Below are positions 34,890-45,844 of a DNA stretch of 64,000 nt, one piece after another. Under the pieces are notes generated by a model. The model had not been told where the DNA came from. It searched no databases and saw nothing but the letters and a program-made list of their open reading frames with translations. The stretch is taken from the NCBI GenBank assembly GCA_942159475.1, contig OW804100.1, forward strand, positions 8,448,127-8,512,126, written 5' to 3'. Positions within the stretch are counted from its first letter, which is position 1. Every line of letters begins with the position of its first letter. This DNA comes from Sthenelais limicola (Eukaryota; Annelida; Polychaeta; Phyllodocida; Sigalionidae). The position numbers and the translations under genes are program-made.

Positions 34890-36081
34890 TATTTAAATTT
34901 ATTGAATAAGATTTTTTTTGTACATGTAGGCATGTTTGAGTTGATGTGCGTTATGTTTACACAAAGGTGCAGATGTTTTGTTTTTAAAAAGCTGTAAAAT
35001 AGCCATCTTCCTAAAATGACTTTAAAATTTTAAAATCCTTATTATTTCATTTCCCTCTACAAGGCGCACCACCACTTTCCCTTAAAAACATTAATTGAAT
35101 CTTAAATATGGCTTGATACAGGTTTTCGTAGAAAGAGCGCCACCCGATCTCGATTTGATTGATAGTTGATTATTTCAATAGATCTGTCTTTCCTGAATTA
35201 AGGCTAGAGTACTGCTGAATTAAGGCTAGAGTACTGCTGAATTAAGGCTAGAGTACTGCTGAATTAAGGCTAGAGTACTGCTGAATTAAGGCTAGAGTAA
35301 TAAAACCGTTCTCTAGAAAGGACCAATAGTGGTAATCGACTGCATCTTTCATAACAGCAGAACAAATGGATGACCGCATTTCAGAGGAAAGTAATTTCAT
35401 GGACTGATACATTCCACTGTCAGAGCTATACAATTGTATGTATAGCTCTGCTACTGTCTAATACTATTAGATACAAGATAAATCTTCAATTCGCTGTCAA
35501 CAGGATTATATTCGGCCAGTGAGAAACCTCGCCAGACAATGGGAAATCTCTTCTTTAAACCCTCAGATTCCGATTGAAACACATCCGATAAAAACCTAAA
35601 ACTAAATTCCTTTCAGTGGAAGTGCCCAATACAGAATGGCGTGTTGGAGCACGTCAGTTGAATGCTAAAGTATGTCCAAAAAGTAGTTGACACGGGATTT
35701 CTTTAAGAAGAGGGAAAAGTGGGGGATATTTGACTTCTATTTATGTCAACCCTTTGGCCAGCGAGCTGCTCTTTTCAATCAACCATAGGGAAACTGGGCC
35801 AGTATAACCAGCTCTTCCTTCCACACATACCCTCCTGGAGCCCCCATTAATGCCCCAGTAGTGCTGTCATCGCCTTAATGTCCCATAAACGTTGATCAAT
35901 GTTGTGTTGTACAGTTTCCCTTACAATCTCCAGGAACATTGGGACATTGGAACAGGAACTTATGCCTTACTTACTTACTTACTTACATGGGGCACACTTG
36001 GAGATCGCAAAAAGGGCCTTTCTGGGGAAGATATTTGACATGGACTTCATTCCTGGAGTACATTTCACTCCGGGAACTGTT
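34890..36081. other. Unannotated AT-rich DNA
   Basis: No gene is recognised apart from the 22-bp tandem array at 35195. The stretch 35965-36060 contains four TTAC repeats. It is the left flank of the copia element. Confidence 0.45.
35195..35299. repeat. 22-bp tandem repeat, 4.7 copies
   Basis: Unit GAATTAAGGCTAGAGTACTGCT repeated four times plus a partial copy, all identical. Confidence 0.95.
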
Positions 36082-36086
36082 CCCGA

Positions 36087-36280
36087 TATTGAAATATGGT
36101 TACAAACTGCAGAGAGAAACAATTTAAGGAGACATCCTTACTGGTTGGCGTCAGTCGTACTAATTAAGGGATGCTGAGCAAGCTTTATTTCAACAGGAAA
36201 GCACCTGCCGTAATTAGGTCAGCAATGACATAATAGCTAAGTCATAAAATGATACGAAACTATAGTGAATAATTTTAACA
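36087..36280 (-). repeat. copia 3' LTR
   Basis: On the minus strand it begins TGTTAAAATTATTCAC and ends ATTTCAATA, 194 bp. Against the 5' LTR it has extra TTTAA and AATT-type insertions and about nine base changes. Confidence 0.9.
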
Positions 36281-36293
36281 CTCCTTCTCACTT
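36281..36293 (-). promoter_or_regulatory. copia polypurine tract
   Basis: On the minus strand AAGTGAGAAGGAG abuts the 3' LTR start exactly. Confidence 0.75.
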
Positions 36294-36999
36294 GCTTGTG
36301 GAGTATCCTACATTTTAAGATTATATACGGCTCATATTTGCTATCTATATGTTTTACTCACGAAATTAGTAAAAACCTTTCAATTACCCTAGAAATACTC
36401 CTGGTATTAGCACCTTATTTATTTTTTTACTTAACAAAACTTTTATTCAATATGTCAACAAATAACCTCTGACCAAGCGAATAACATCAAGAATCATACA
36501 GTCGCTATATGGTCCTCCACTCATCTGTGTAACTTGAGTTGATCTGAAAATAAAACATGTATTATACATTGAGGCTTTGCTTTTTATTTAAATTCATGAG
36601 GCATTACTCTCTACAATATGCTAACGTACTATCATCATGGGACCTCCATGTTGCTTACCCTTTATTCACCTATACATATTCAGGTACAACAATTAGGGCC
36701 TTAGGGGACTATAAACTGTTAAAGAAGTTGACCCATGTCTTTCACTCCTTTCTGTGGGAGCTATTAGCAAAAGAACAGTCTTTCATCGTTCATAGCTTCC
36801 ATTTTAACTCTCGTAAGAAGTCAAAGAAACAAATGTTATTCTCACCGAAAAGCTTGGTCTTATAAATATAGAACCTGGCATAAATAAGAATGTAGTTCCA
36901 TACTTTATATTTTTCTTCTACATTTGGAATCCCAAATATCATAAAGACTGCATTCATGTCATCTGTTATTTCTCTATCTAGCCATTGATTACCGCAAGC

Positions 37000-39111
37000 C
37001 TAGTTTTTTAGACTGTGCCAGAATGCGCAGGTTTTTTCACAATCAATGAAGAAATGAAACAAATCGTCTATGTCATCACAATATCGACATAGGTTAGCTG
37101 GAATGATATTCATATCCTTCAGGTGGGAGTTGCATACGATTAATTTATTCAGGACATAGTATTGAAATGACTGTAATCTCACGTCTCTAGTGCAATTGAA
37201 AGGAACTCGGTACCACATCTTAAAATCTAGATTAGAGATGTCTATATCTTTACCTAAAAATTTGTTATACCAGTCACGGTTTCTATCTTCATGGGAATAC
37301 AAACATCCTTTTACCGCATCATAAATTACCTTAGCAGACAAAGTCAAGATATCTATCTCTTCTGTACCTATCAGGCATAAGAGTTCATCACTATAATTGG
37401 ACACTTCACCCTCGGCAACGATTTCAAGCCACGCTTTAGGGATCTTCCCTTTCAGACTCATCTCTTCGAGATAGTTAATGTTTATGTTAAAGTCACATTT
37501 TATCTCACGTTTGTTCTTAACTCTGTCGTAATTTAATACATCTTCAACTTTGTCAACCTTTCTTTTTTTCCATAGTTTGACATTACTAATACCGTCTTCT
37601 AATTTCACCCATCTATTGTTCCAAATTTTTTCCGATAACACACTCTTTTTGCTTGTGGGCTGTTGCAGGCCTTGGAACCTATTCCATACTTGAAATATTT
37701 CTGTATAGAACTCAGAAAATTTAGCGTTGATCGTTTGCCTATATGTGCACACTTTTCTAATGTTTTTACCAAGATTTTCTTTAACTAATGCGGACCATTT
37801 AGAAGACGGATTGTTTATCAGCCTCTGAACCCATTTTAGTTTGCTGGTAATTATCTTAGCCCTGATATCATGGAGTTTTAAGCCGCCATCTTCTATGTTT
37901 CTACACAGGTAGTGATGCGCGACCCTATATTTACCGTTTCTCCATATAAAATTACACACTAGCTTATGTATCTCGCATACCTTTGTCTCATCGACAACAA
38001 TTAAACTAGGGACGTACATGAACAAGGGTATTATCAGGACATTAGCAATGGTGATCCTTCCCTTCATTGAGATATCTCTTTTACCCCAGTGCTTAACTAC
38101 AATACTTGCCTTTTCGAAGGCGGACTCAAAGTTTATAGTGTTCTGAAGCTGTTTGTTATAAGGATAGACCAGGTGAATGCCTAAAATTTTCATACAATTC
38201 GTCCATTTAATATCTTGACAGACTTGTCGTGTAAGTACCATTTCACCTATATTAAAGCCTCTGGTTTTGCCAATGTTTAGAGTTAAACCTGATACCTGGC
38301 TAAATTCACTGATAATATGCATCATTCTAGCAAGAGAGTTCTCACTGTCTGCCATGATTGTCATATCATCTGCAAATTGCACGCGTGCACGCGCGCGATC
38401 TTGTTTTCTAACCCCCCAAACACGATCCCACAACACTCGGGGTCAGCACGAATTTTTGAAGCTAAACGTTCTACCACAATAATAAAAAGAAGAGAAGAAA
38501 TAGGGTTGCCCTGTTTGACACCCCTTTTTACACTAAACCATTCCGATAGATGTCCATTGTTGGTAATACACGCTTTGGATCCTGACATGAGACACTTGAC
38601 CCACGTTAAAAAATTATCACCCATGTCGCTCAGACACTTATATAAGAACTTCCAAGAAATCGAACCATACGCTTTCTTGAAATCTAGAGAGAAAAATAAG
38701 CCTTTTTTCTTGTTTCTGTCCAAATGTTGGGTAACATCTTCTAATCTTCTAACGGCGCAGCCAATAAAGCGGTTCTTAATGAAGCCATATTGATCTTCAT
38801 CTATTACAGACTCAATACAATTCTTAAGTCTGTAACATAACATTTTCGATATTATTTTATAATCAGTATTTAGGAGGGTTATGGGCCTCCAACTACCAAT
38901 AAAATTTAGGTTACAATCTTTTTTGGGGATTAAGGTGATAATACCCCTATACATATCTTGTGAGAGCTCTTGGTGTGTAAAGCATTCATTCACAACACTG
39001 ATAAACAAGGGTTCAAGAGTAGTCCAGAAGAGCTTATAAAATTCAGCAGGTAGGCCGTCTGGTCCAGGAGCTTTGTTCCTGGCGAAAGAGTCAAGTGACC
39101 TTTTAATGTCA
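37000..39111 (-). pseudogene. LINE ORF2, reverse transcriptase and C-terminal part
   Basis: Just left of the inserted element the frame gives SFARNKAPGPDGLPAEFYK, then PKKDCNLNFIGSWRPITLLN, the QYGFIKNRF box, motif A LDFKKAYGSISW, GVKQGNPISSLLF, and after a phase change FADDMTIMAD (active site, about 38365). The thumb and a long C-terminal region follow, ending in a cysteine/histidine motif CRYCDDIDDLFHFFIDC typical of the L1/Tx1 group. Odd points: FDS-type motif A has glycine (AYGS), and the break before FADD coincides with a GCGCGCGTGCACGCGTGC slippage tract at 38380-38400. The RT would copy RNA at nicked target DNA. Confidence 0.85.
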
Positions 39112-39125
39112 TCCTTGCTGAAGCA
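39112..39125. repeat. Target duplication, left copy
   Basis: TCCTTGCTGAAGCA, repeated at 39735-39748, flanks the poly(A)-tailed insert in the LINE. Confidence 0.9.
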
Positions 39126-39734
39126 CCATTTTTAAAAAAAAAATTTTTATCCCCAACGTCGTCGACCTCAGATCATACATCTCCCCTACCCACACGTCCC
39201 CGACGCCAGTCGTCCCTGGACATCCCGACTGAACCTAGTCCAGTCACAGCATCCAGCCCCCATCTGGGGCCAAATGCAACTTTTTAACATTTTTTGGAAG
39301 TAACCCCATCCTTTTTTGGGGTTTTATTTCAAAATCTGTGACTCTACTGAGTCGGTATCACTTCTGATACAAATTGCCACCTGTATCAACCTTTGTTGTT
39401 ACTTGAGGACTGCCTGATGAGCTCCCCCAGGAGCGAAACCATGTAATGCCAACAAGCCCCGCCCCCAAAGGGGAAGGGCCCCCCCCTGCCCACGGCAGAA
39501 GGGATATTATTTATTAAAACCATCATTTGTTATGGAAAAAACAATAAATAATAATAACAGTTGAAACATCACAACTGTTACATGGCATCACCTATGATGT
39601 AATAGGCGGATCGTGATGTAATAACATCGCTATGGAGACGTTCTAGTCTTCATTGCATGGTAGCAGTTTGGCCGGGCCAGGTGAACGTATTCGCTTCGTT
39701 CAATATAATAAAAAAAAAAAAAAAAAAAAAAAAA
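39126..39734 (+). mobile_element. 609-bp poly(A)-tailed insert with hammerhead-like core
   Basis: It is flanked by 14-bp target duplications and ends with a long A-run (about 39708-39734), so it was made by target-primed reverse transcription in the orientation opposite to the host LINE. It has no ORF. Within it, CTGATGA (39414-39420), stem GCTCC/GGAGC with loop CCCA (39421-39434) and GAAA (39435-39438) form a hammerhead ribozyme core. This resembles the ribozymes known in Penelope-like and other retroelements. It is probably a non-autonomous SINE or Penelope-type tail. Confidence 0.7.
39414..39445 (+). ncRNA. Hammerhead-ribozyme-like motif
   Basis: The conserved boxes CUGAUGA and GAAA are joined by a perfect five-pair stem II with a four-base loop. 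A short stem III AC/GU with loop CAU and A at the cleavage position can be drawn. Stem I pairing (ACUGC against AUGCC) is poor. Self-cleavage is therefore doubtful in this copy. Confidence 0.45.
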
Positions 39735-40700
39735 TCCTTGCTGAAGCAATTATTCAATAATTCCTCCTCCAAGGGATCAAAAACAGGACCTTTATATTCT
39801 TCCAAAAAGGGGTTATGCCCAATGATATTTTCATCCTTCTCACCGTAAAGATCTTTATAAAATTCCACTTTTTTCTTGAGAATTTCTTTCGGCCTGGTGA
39901 TTGTCTCACCTTCAACTACTAGCTGTGAAATAACTTTTTTTTTATAATTCCTTTTTTCTAGATTTAAGAAATAAGCGGTGGGCTTTTTACCGTCGATCAA
40001 CCGTTGGGCTCTGCTCCTGGCCATCGCACCTTGTGCTTTTATGTACTGCACCGCTCTCAATTCATCTTGTATGTTATCTCTCTCCTTACTCTCTTCTTCA
40101 TTTAGGACACCTTTCTGAAATAATACCGTCAGTCTATCATGGAAAATGATTTCACTTTTGTGTTTTTCTCTACATATATTCTTAGTAAATCTCATCGTTT
40201 CTATACGAATAACATATTTCACATAATCCCATTTTATTCTGGCGTTGCTTAGCCCCTCCGTTTCTCGCACTTCAATAATCTTTTCTCTAATCATCGATAC
40301 ATATTCATCATTATTTAACAAGTATTTACTAAATTTCCACACTCCAGGGCCTCTAACTTCTTCGTTAGACCTTACAGAAAAGGAGATCAGATTGTGATCC
40401 GAAAATTCACAGTACACGTTATCAACACCACTTACACAATTTCTTAAGACAGAGCTAATTATATAGTCAAGTAGTCAAATAGTCAAATAGTCAAGTCTCG
40501 ATGTTTGTCTACCTCTCTCCCAGGTTGTCATATTTGTCCCCTCGGCTGACATTTCTTTAACAATATCACACAGGTCAAAGTTGTTTATGATTTTCATCAT
40601 CTCTTTTAAACCAGAATATTTCACGTGTTGATTATCGCTAAGATTTAGGAAATCTTCCTCTGGAACGATATTTAAGTTAAAGTCACCCAACAAAATTATC
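39735..40700 (-). pseudogene. LINE ORF2, linker and endonuclease C-terminal half
   Basis: From high to low coordinate: LGDFNLNIVPEED (catalytic Asp and Asn of the apurinic-like endonuclease), TTWERGRQTSRLDYLTI, then after a stop EFSDHNLISFSV (catalytic SDH), followed by a charged linker toward RT (ARSRAQRLIDGKKPTAYFLNLEKR). The stop comes from extra copies of TTGACTAT at about 40470-40495 inserted just after RLDY. The endonuclease nicks target DNA to start reverse transcription. Confidence 0.82.
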
Positions 40701-40703
40701 GAC

Positions 40704-41144
40704 CTATCTCTTTTGGATTCTAGGATATGTCTTTGGGAGTTTACACATAGTTACCTGATCTTTATAGCTATCTTTGGTTGGGAAATACAGAGAGAAAATC
40801 GAATACTCCTTCTGTTCTATTACCACATCGATATACGCAATTCTACCAATGTCATCACCACCTCTGCATGTTATGTCTTTATCTAGGTCTTTTGATATTA
40901 ATATCGCTACGCCTTCTGCATTGCTTTTACCGTGTACAAAATGGGCTTTACCCAGCCACTGATTGGCCCAGATCTTTACATTGTTATACACACTATGAGT
41001 CTCTTGTAAAGTAAAAATTGACTTTTTTTTCTTATTGAGTAACCTAAATAGAGCTTTTCTTTTTATGATATTTCCAGAGCCATTTACATTTAGGGAATAG
41101 AAGTTAATATTGCTGCCTTCCATAATTAAATTAACTGAGGTCAC
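40704..41144 (-). pseudogene. LINE ORF2, endonuclease N-terminal half
   Basis: It starts at ATG 41144 and shows the exonuclease-endonuclease-phosphatase fold motifs: INFYSLNVNGSG, IFTLQETHSV (metal-binding Glu), ISKDLDKDITCRGGDDIGRI and YSIFSLYFPT. The frame is lost at about 40720, where a one-base change in length moves GDFN into another phase. It lies about 145 bp downstream of ORF1. Confidence 0.85.
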
Positions 41145-41289
41145 ACTTTAAACAACATTAATCGACAAAAAAAAAACTCCTCTTAATTTCCCCCATCCAC
41201 ATACATAACCTCCATATTGTCGGCCGATTCGCCTGCAACACCTTCTGCTTCATCGCTTGCAGCTTTCGGGGAGAGACCTTGTCTAACCT

Positions 41290-42675
41290 TCATCCACGCC
41301 TTTCCCATATGTTCCCTCTTTTGCACCATTTTTCCTGGTCGAGGACGTCTCCATCATGGAGGCTGAGGCCTATTCCCCAACCGGTCTTGGCCGCGGACGC
41401 CTCTCCGATCATCTTGTCACCAGTGGCGGTTAGGTATGCAGCAATAAAATCATTGTATTTCACCTTTCCGCGCAGGCCTTTCAGCAGAATCTCCTTCCTT
41501 GAGTCTTCCCACTTGGCCCATACATCATCAGACACATATGCACCGAGTGCGAATTTGCATCTGACAGGATCTTCGAATGTTAGGACCATTTCGGCTTTCT
41601 GAAGATCACTATCCATGACTGCTTTCGAGTATGCTAGATACTGCTCGATACAGTTGTACCATTTGTTATCCACTTTAAATCTTGCAACAAAGTGATTCGA
41701 GAGGGGGCATTCCTTTGTAAAAAATACAAAGGTCGTCTCGTCCTCCCTCTTGGTGAGGTATCCGGGGGTAAATCTTTTGGGTAACATTTCCAATTGGTCG
41801 AATTTAAAACGTCTATTTTCCAAAATGACATCGCCATAGGCATTCACCACATTCTCATACCTTAATGAGGCCCTGGCCGCGGCGACACAAGGCCTGGCCC
41901 TTGCTATGCGTTTTCTCACGATTTCAGGTAAATCTTTCTTGATCCAGTACATCCTCTTTCTTTCTGAATCCAGGTGGTGTTCCAAGTTGCTACGCTTGTT
42001 CCATACACTGCGCATATCTTTTAAGCATTCAAATAACAGCAGGATGGGGGCGATCTTACCCTTGCCCATTCTTTTTGCCTCATATTGTACTTCCTTGGAT
42101 ACTCCCATGGAGTTTTCCAAAATGAAGGCAGCCAAATTTTTACACCTCAACTCATCCTCTTCTTCGTTCTCCTTCTCTGCACTATCTAGAATGAGATTAA
42201 GTTCCCTTTCTTTTATCATCTCTCTTATCCTTTCTTCCCTGTCAACAGTGACTGCGGCGCCAACTGCTATCAGTCTGGGATCATCCTTCTTGACCATATT
42301 AAATTTGATCACCTCTATTTCTTCCTTCTGTTTGGCTACAGCCGCTACTATTTCGTCGGATTTCTGATCTCGTGTGAAGTTTTCGCCATCCAGTTTGGCA
42401 AACTGCTCATGTTTAACTATGGCTTTGGTGTTAGCTTCCGTAGTACCTGAGATCTGTTGCTTGATCTCGTCAAACATCTTTTTGATGTCTTTTGATGTCG
42501 TTCGAGATGCCTGCCATTTCAATAATTTGCTTTTTTCCCGAATTTTCTTCACCACTCTCTCTCTCTCTCTTTCTCTTATCCTGAACCTTTGCTTCCCTGG
42601 TAGACATTTAGTTGAATCAAACCAACTTTGTTGTGTTCGTAAAAAGTCTGAATGTGACCGGTTGTTTACATACAA
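41290..42675 (-). CDS. LINE ORF1 protein with C-terminal NADAR domain
   Basis: Open frame of 461 residues from ATG 42675. Residues 30-150 are charged and probably helical. Residues about 165-270 look like the L1-type RNA-binding region: LNLILDSAEKENEEEDELRC, APILLLFECLKDMRSVW, YWIKKDLPEIVRKRI. Residues 316-461 match the NADAR (YbiA-like) fold: CPLSNHF, YNCIEQYLAYSKA, ATGDKMIGEAS, GWGIGLSLHD and a final KRGNIWERRG. NADAR proteins are N-glycosidases linked to ADP-ribose and NAD metabolism. ORF1p normally binds LINE RNA; a NADAR tail is not a usual part. No lesion is seen, unlike in ORF2. The fold assignment rests on motif spacing; the function in retrotransposition is unknown. Confidence 0.8.
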   Translation of the reverse strand: MYVNNRSHSDFLRTQQSWFDSTKCLPGKQRFRIRERERERVVKKIREKSKLLKWQASRTTSKDIKKMFDEIKQQISGTTEANTKAIVKHEQFAKLDGENFTRDQKSDEIVAAVAKQKEEIEVIKFNMVKKDDPRLIAVGAAVTVDREERIREMIKERELNLILDSAEKENEEEDELRCKNLAAFILENSMGVSKEVQYEAKRMGKGKIAPILLLFECLKDMRSVWNKRSNLEHHLDSERKRMYWIKKDLPEIVRKRIARARPCVAAARASLRYENVVNAYGDVILENRRFKFDQLEMLPKRFTPGYLTKREDETTFVFFTKECPLSNHFVARFKVDNKWYNCIEQYLAYSKAVMDSDLQKAEMVLTFEDPVRCKFALGAYVSDDVWAKWEDSRKEILLKGLRGKVKYNDFIAAYLTATGDKMIGEASAAKTGWGIGLSLHDGDVLDQEKWCKRGNIWERRG

Positions 42676-42758
42676 AGTCTCTTAGGATATGACTAAGAAG
42701 GAAGTCTCCTTTCAATATTAGAGTGAAGTAGGTTTGACAAAGAGGATCTTTTCATTGT

Positions 42759-43738
42759 CTAATTGTCACTGAGTCTCTTCATTCCTGTCATGGTGCAGAG
42801 CTTGTGGTACAGCTCCTTGTTCAGACCTTTGGTTAGGATATCTGCGACCATGTCCTCACTGGGGCAGTACTGTAAGCCTTTTTCCACTTGCTCACGGATA
42901 AAGTGATACTTAATACCAATGTGTTTTGCACGACCATGAAACTGGGGTTTTTTGGCCATGCAAATAGCTGATTGGTTATCTTCGTAGATCAGCATTGGTG
43001 TGGTTGGTGAGTTTGTTGGTGAGGTCACCAACAAGCTGCTTCATCCAGACTGCTTCCTGAGCAGCACTTGCCAAAGCCATATACTCGGCTTCAGCGGTGG
43101 AGAGAGCTACACAGCTCTGCTTCTTACTTCTTACTTCTGACAGCAGTTCCACAGATCTGGAATATGTACCCTGAGGTGGATCTGCGATCATCGATATTGC
43201 CGGCCCAGTCAGAGTCAGAGAATCCAATGCAGTCGCCTGGATTTCCCTTCTCATAGCACAAACCATAGTTGCTGGTCCCCTTCAGGTAGCGCATGATTCG
43301 CTTTACTGCCGTCCAGTGCTCGTTTGATGGCTTCGAGCAGAACTTAGCTACATGACTCACAGCATATGTGATGTCTGGTCTTGTCCATGTAGATAAGTAC
43401 AGTAGGCTGCCAACAGCTGATTGATACAGCGACTGGTTGACGGCCTCACTCTCTTCATTGCTTTTGGTGAGTTTGATGCTAGTGTCCACTGGCATTGCCA
43501 CAGGTTTGTCCTTGCTCATCTTGAACTTCTCAAGCACTCTCTCAGTGTAAGCTGATTGACCCATCCAGATAGTCACAGGATTTGTCTCTTGGTCAACAGC
43601 TACACCCAAGAAGTATTTGAGTTTACCCATGTCGGTCACAGTAAACTCATCAGCAATGGCCTTCTTTACCTTCCTCATTTTGTGTTCATCTCCTGCTGCT
43701 ATGATTATGTCATCAACATAGACAGGAAGAGTCACCAA
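42759..43738 (-). pseudogene. copia pol: RT C-terminal part and RNase H
   Basis: From 43738 downward: LPVYVDDIIIAA (RT active site YVDD), MGKLKYFLGVAV, VGSLLYLSTWTRPDITYAVS, then RNase H with GFSDSDWAGNIDDRRSTSGY. After a phase change come CVALSTAEAEYMALA, MLIYEDNQSAICMA and HIGIKYHFIREQV. At least one frameshift lies near 43130. The stop at 42759 is the natural end of pol (GMKRLSDN). The LINE lies just beyond. Confidence 0.88.
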
Positions 43739-43792
43739 TCCTCCTTCTGATATTTATATACACGGGTCATTAGTAGATTGGCTGAACCCAAT

Positions 43793-44908
43793 CTAGCACA
43801 GGTGTTCGTGAAGTGCAGCATTCCAGCAGCGTGGTGATTGTTTAAGGCCATAGATGCTCTTCTTTAGCCTACAGAAGAGATCTACCTTGCCTCTAACCTT
43901 AAACCCTTCTGGCTGCTTCATATACACTTCCTCCTTCAGGGTGCCATTTAAGAAGGCCGTTGTCACATCCAGCTGATGTAGATGGAGATTATCTCTTGCA
44001 GCTAGTGCAATCACTGTGCGGACTGACTCTGACCTCACTACTGGACTGAAGGTCTCATCATAGTCCAGTCCATACTGTTGTGAGAAGCCTTGAGCAACTA
44101 GCCTTGCCTTGAACCTCTTGGTGGTTCCATCTGCTCCCAACTTCTCCTTAAACACCCACTTGCTGCCGACAGTCTTCCTGCCCGTTGGGAGTTGTACCAA
44201 GTCCCAGACTTGATTTCTATGGAGTGAGTCCATCTCCATTTTCATGGCATCCTGCCATTTCTTCTTGTTCGATCCTGACACTGCATCCCATAGAGAAGTT
44301 GGTTGGGGATTTGTGTGAGTCAGTTGCACCCATTCGCCATAAATGTTAGGTGCTCTCCTCTCACAGCATGGCCTTCGAGCTGCTGGCTCCTTTGGCTCTC
44401 TCACTCGCTCAACTTCCTCTACCACTGGCACATTTTGGTTTGCCACTGGTACATCTTCCTCTACCCCAGACTTGTTGTCACTGCTGTCAAGGAGTATGGT
44501 CGTCTTGATAGGGCAGCTAGGCTCCTTCTTAACCTCGGGTTCGGGCTCCTTCTCCACAGCAGATTGCTCCTTCTCAACCCCATGCTTTGTCTCATCAAAG
44601 ATCACATCACGGCTAAGAATCACCTTGGAGCGCTTCACATTATACAGTCTGTATCCCTTGGTAGTGGTACCATACCCAAGAAAGATGCATCTCCTGGCTT
44701 TAGGGTTGAATTTCTTCCTTTCAGGTATGTGAGCGTAGGCTAGACAGCCAAAAACCCTCAGCATACCTACATGAAGTTTCTCACCAGTCAGAGACTCATA
44801 AGGGGTCATTCCCTCAACTGCAGTGGTTGGGCTCCGGTTCCTCAAGTACACAGCTGTAGACACCGCTTCCGCCCAAAACTTGCGGGGGAGTGTAGACTCA
44901 GCCAGCAT
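43793..44908 (-). pseudogene. copia pol: integrase C-terminal region and RT N-terminal part
   Basis: It begins with MLAESTLPRKFWAEAVSTAV and the GKK-like region FGCLAYAHIPERKKFNPKAR (integrase C-terminal part), followed by an acidic/proline-rich spacer. RT follows: WVFKEKLGADGTTKRFKARL, VAQGFSQQYGLDYDETFSPV and HQLDVTTAFLNGTLKEEVYM (motif A). It ends at GLKQSPRCWN before a frame break at 43793. It is in frame with the upstream integrase piece except for a single TAG at about 44921. Confidence 0.88.
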
Positions 44909-44920
44909 ACAGCGAGCTGT

Positions 44921-45830
44921 CTAGACGATCATGCGGTTCATTCTCTCCACAACTCCATTTTGCTCCGGCGTTTTTGGTACAGTTAGCTCCTGTCTGATTC
45001 CTTCCTTCCTTGGATAGGTTTGAAACTCTGTTGAGGTATACTCGCCACCATTGTCAGACCGAAGTGCTTTCAATCTCATGCCCGTAGAAGTCTCTATCTG
45101 GGCTTTCCATTCCAGAAATTGATTGAACACTTGGTCCTTGTGTTTTAGCACATACACCCAGGTGTACCGAGTCTTGTCATCAACAAAAGTTAGGAAGTAT
45201 TCATTTGGTACTCATCTTCCCACACACATCACTATGTACCAAACCCAACACTGCTTCACTTCTCTTTGCACCACTGGTAGGAAACTTGGTGCGATGATGT
45301 TTTCCTTGAACACATGGTTCACACACACCTAGATCATTATCCATAGTACAGTCCAGTCCTACAACCATACTTTCTGCATTCAGTTTCCTCATGTTCTGAT
45401 TGCCGAGATATCCATATCTCTTGTGCCACAGTTCCTCAGTGGGCTTGCTCCCTTTCTGAGTCACAGCTGCAATGTGATTGTTCTCCTTGATTGTTCCACT
45501 AGAGTCAATGAATTGACATCCGTGATGAGTAAATACAGTGCTCTCTACATAGCGAGTGGCCTGAGAAATACTAAGGAGATTGAAGGAGAGCTTGGGCACA
45601 TATAAAGCATTTCTAAGTTTAGCTGTCTTCACTTTGCCTTCAGGAAGTTCCATTTCCAGTAAGACAGTCCCCGTCCCTACTCCAGGTAGATCATACCCAT
45701 CTCCCAGTGTAACATCTTGTGGTTGATCAAGAGGGGTATAAGTAAGGAACTTAGACCTATCATTGCACATATGACTCGTGGCTCCAGAATCAATGATCCA
45801 TCCTCCTGGTGCTGCCCCCTTGATGGACAG
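44921..45830 (-). pseudogene. copia pol: protease and integrase N-terminal/core region
   Basis: It starts with the protease motif WIIDSGATSHM (about 45800-45770). The pre-integrase HHCC zinc region follows (LWHKRYGYLGNQNM, CEPCVQGKHH), then the catalytic core: LVHSDVCG (Asp), RSDNGGEYTSTEF (Asp) and TPEQNGVVERMNRMIV (Glu). A frameshift near 45200 splits it. Integrase inserts the cDNA and leaves the 5-bp duplication seen at the ends. Confidence 0.87.
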
Positions 45831-45844
45831 AGCATGTATTACAG

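Larger units (their letters stand above)
36419..42745 (-). mobile_element. LINE (Tx1/L1-type) with NADAR-bearing ORF1
   Basis: On the minus strand it has ORF1 (42675-41290), a ~145-bp spacer and ORF2 (41144 to about 37000) encoding endonuclease, RT and a C-terminal CCHC-like motif. It ends with a T-run on plus near 36420-36435. It lies inside the copia 3' UTR. ORF1 is open; ORF2 has frameshifts, one stop from a local repeat expansion, and a 609-bp insert. The limits are approximate because I could not identify its target duplication. Confidence 0.85.
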
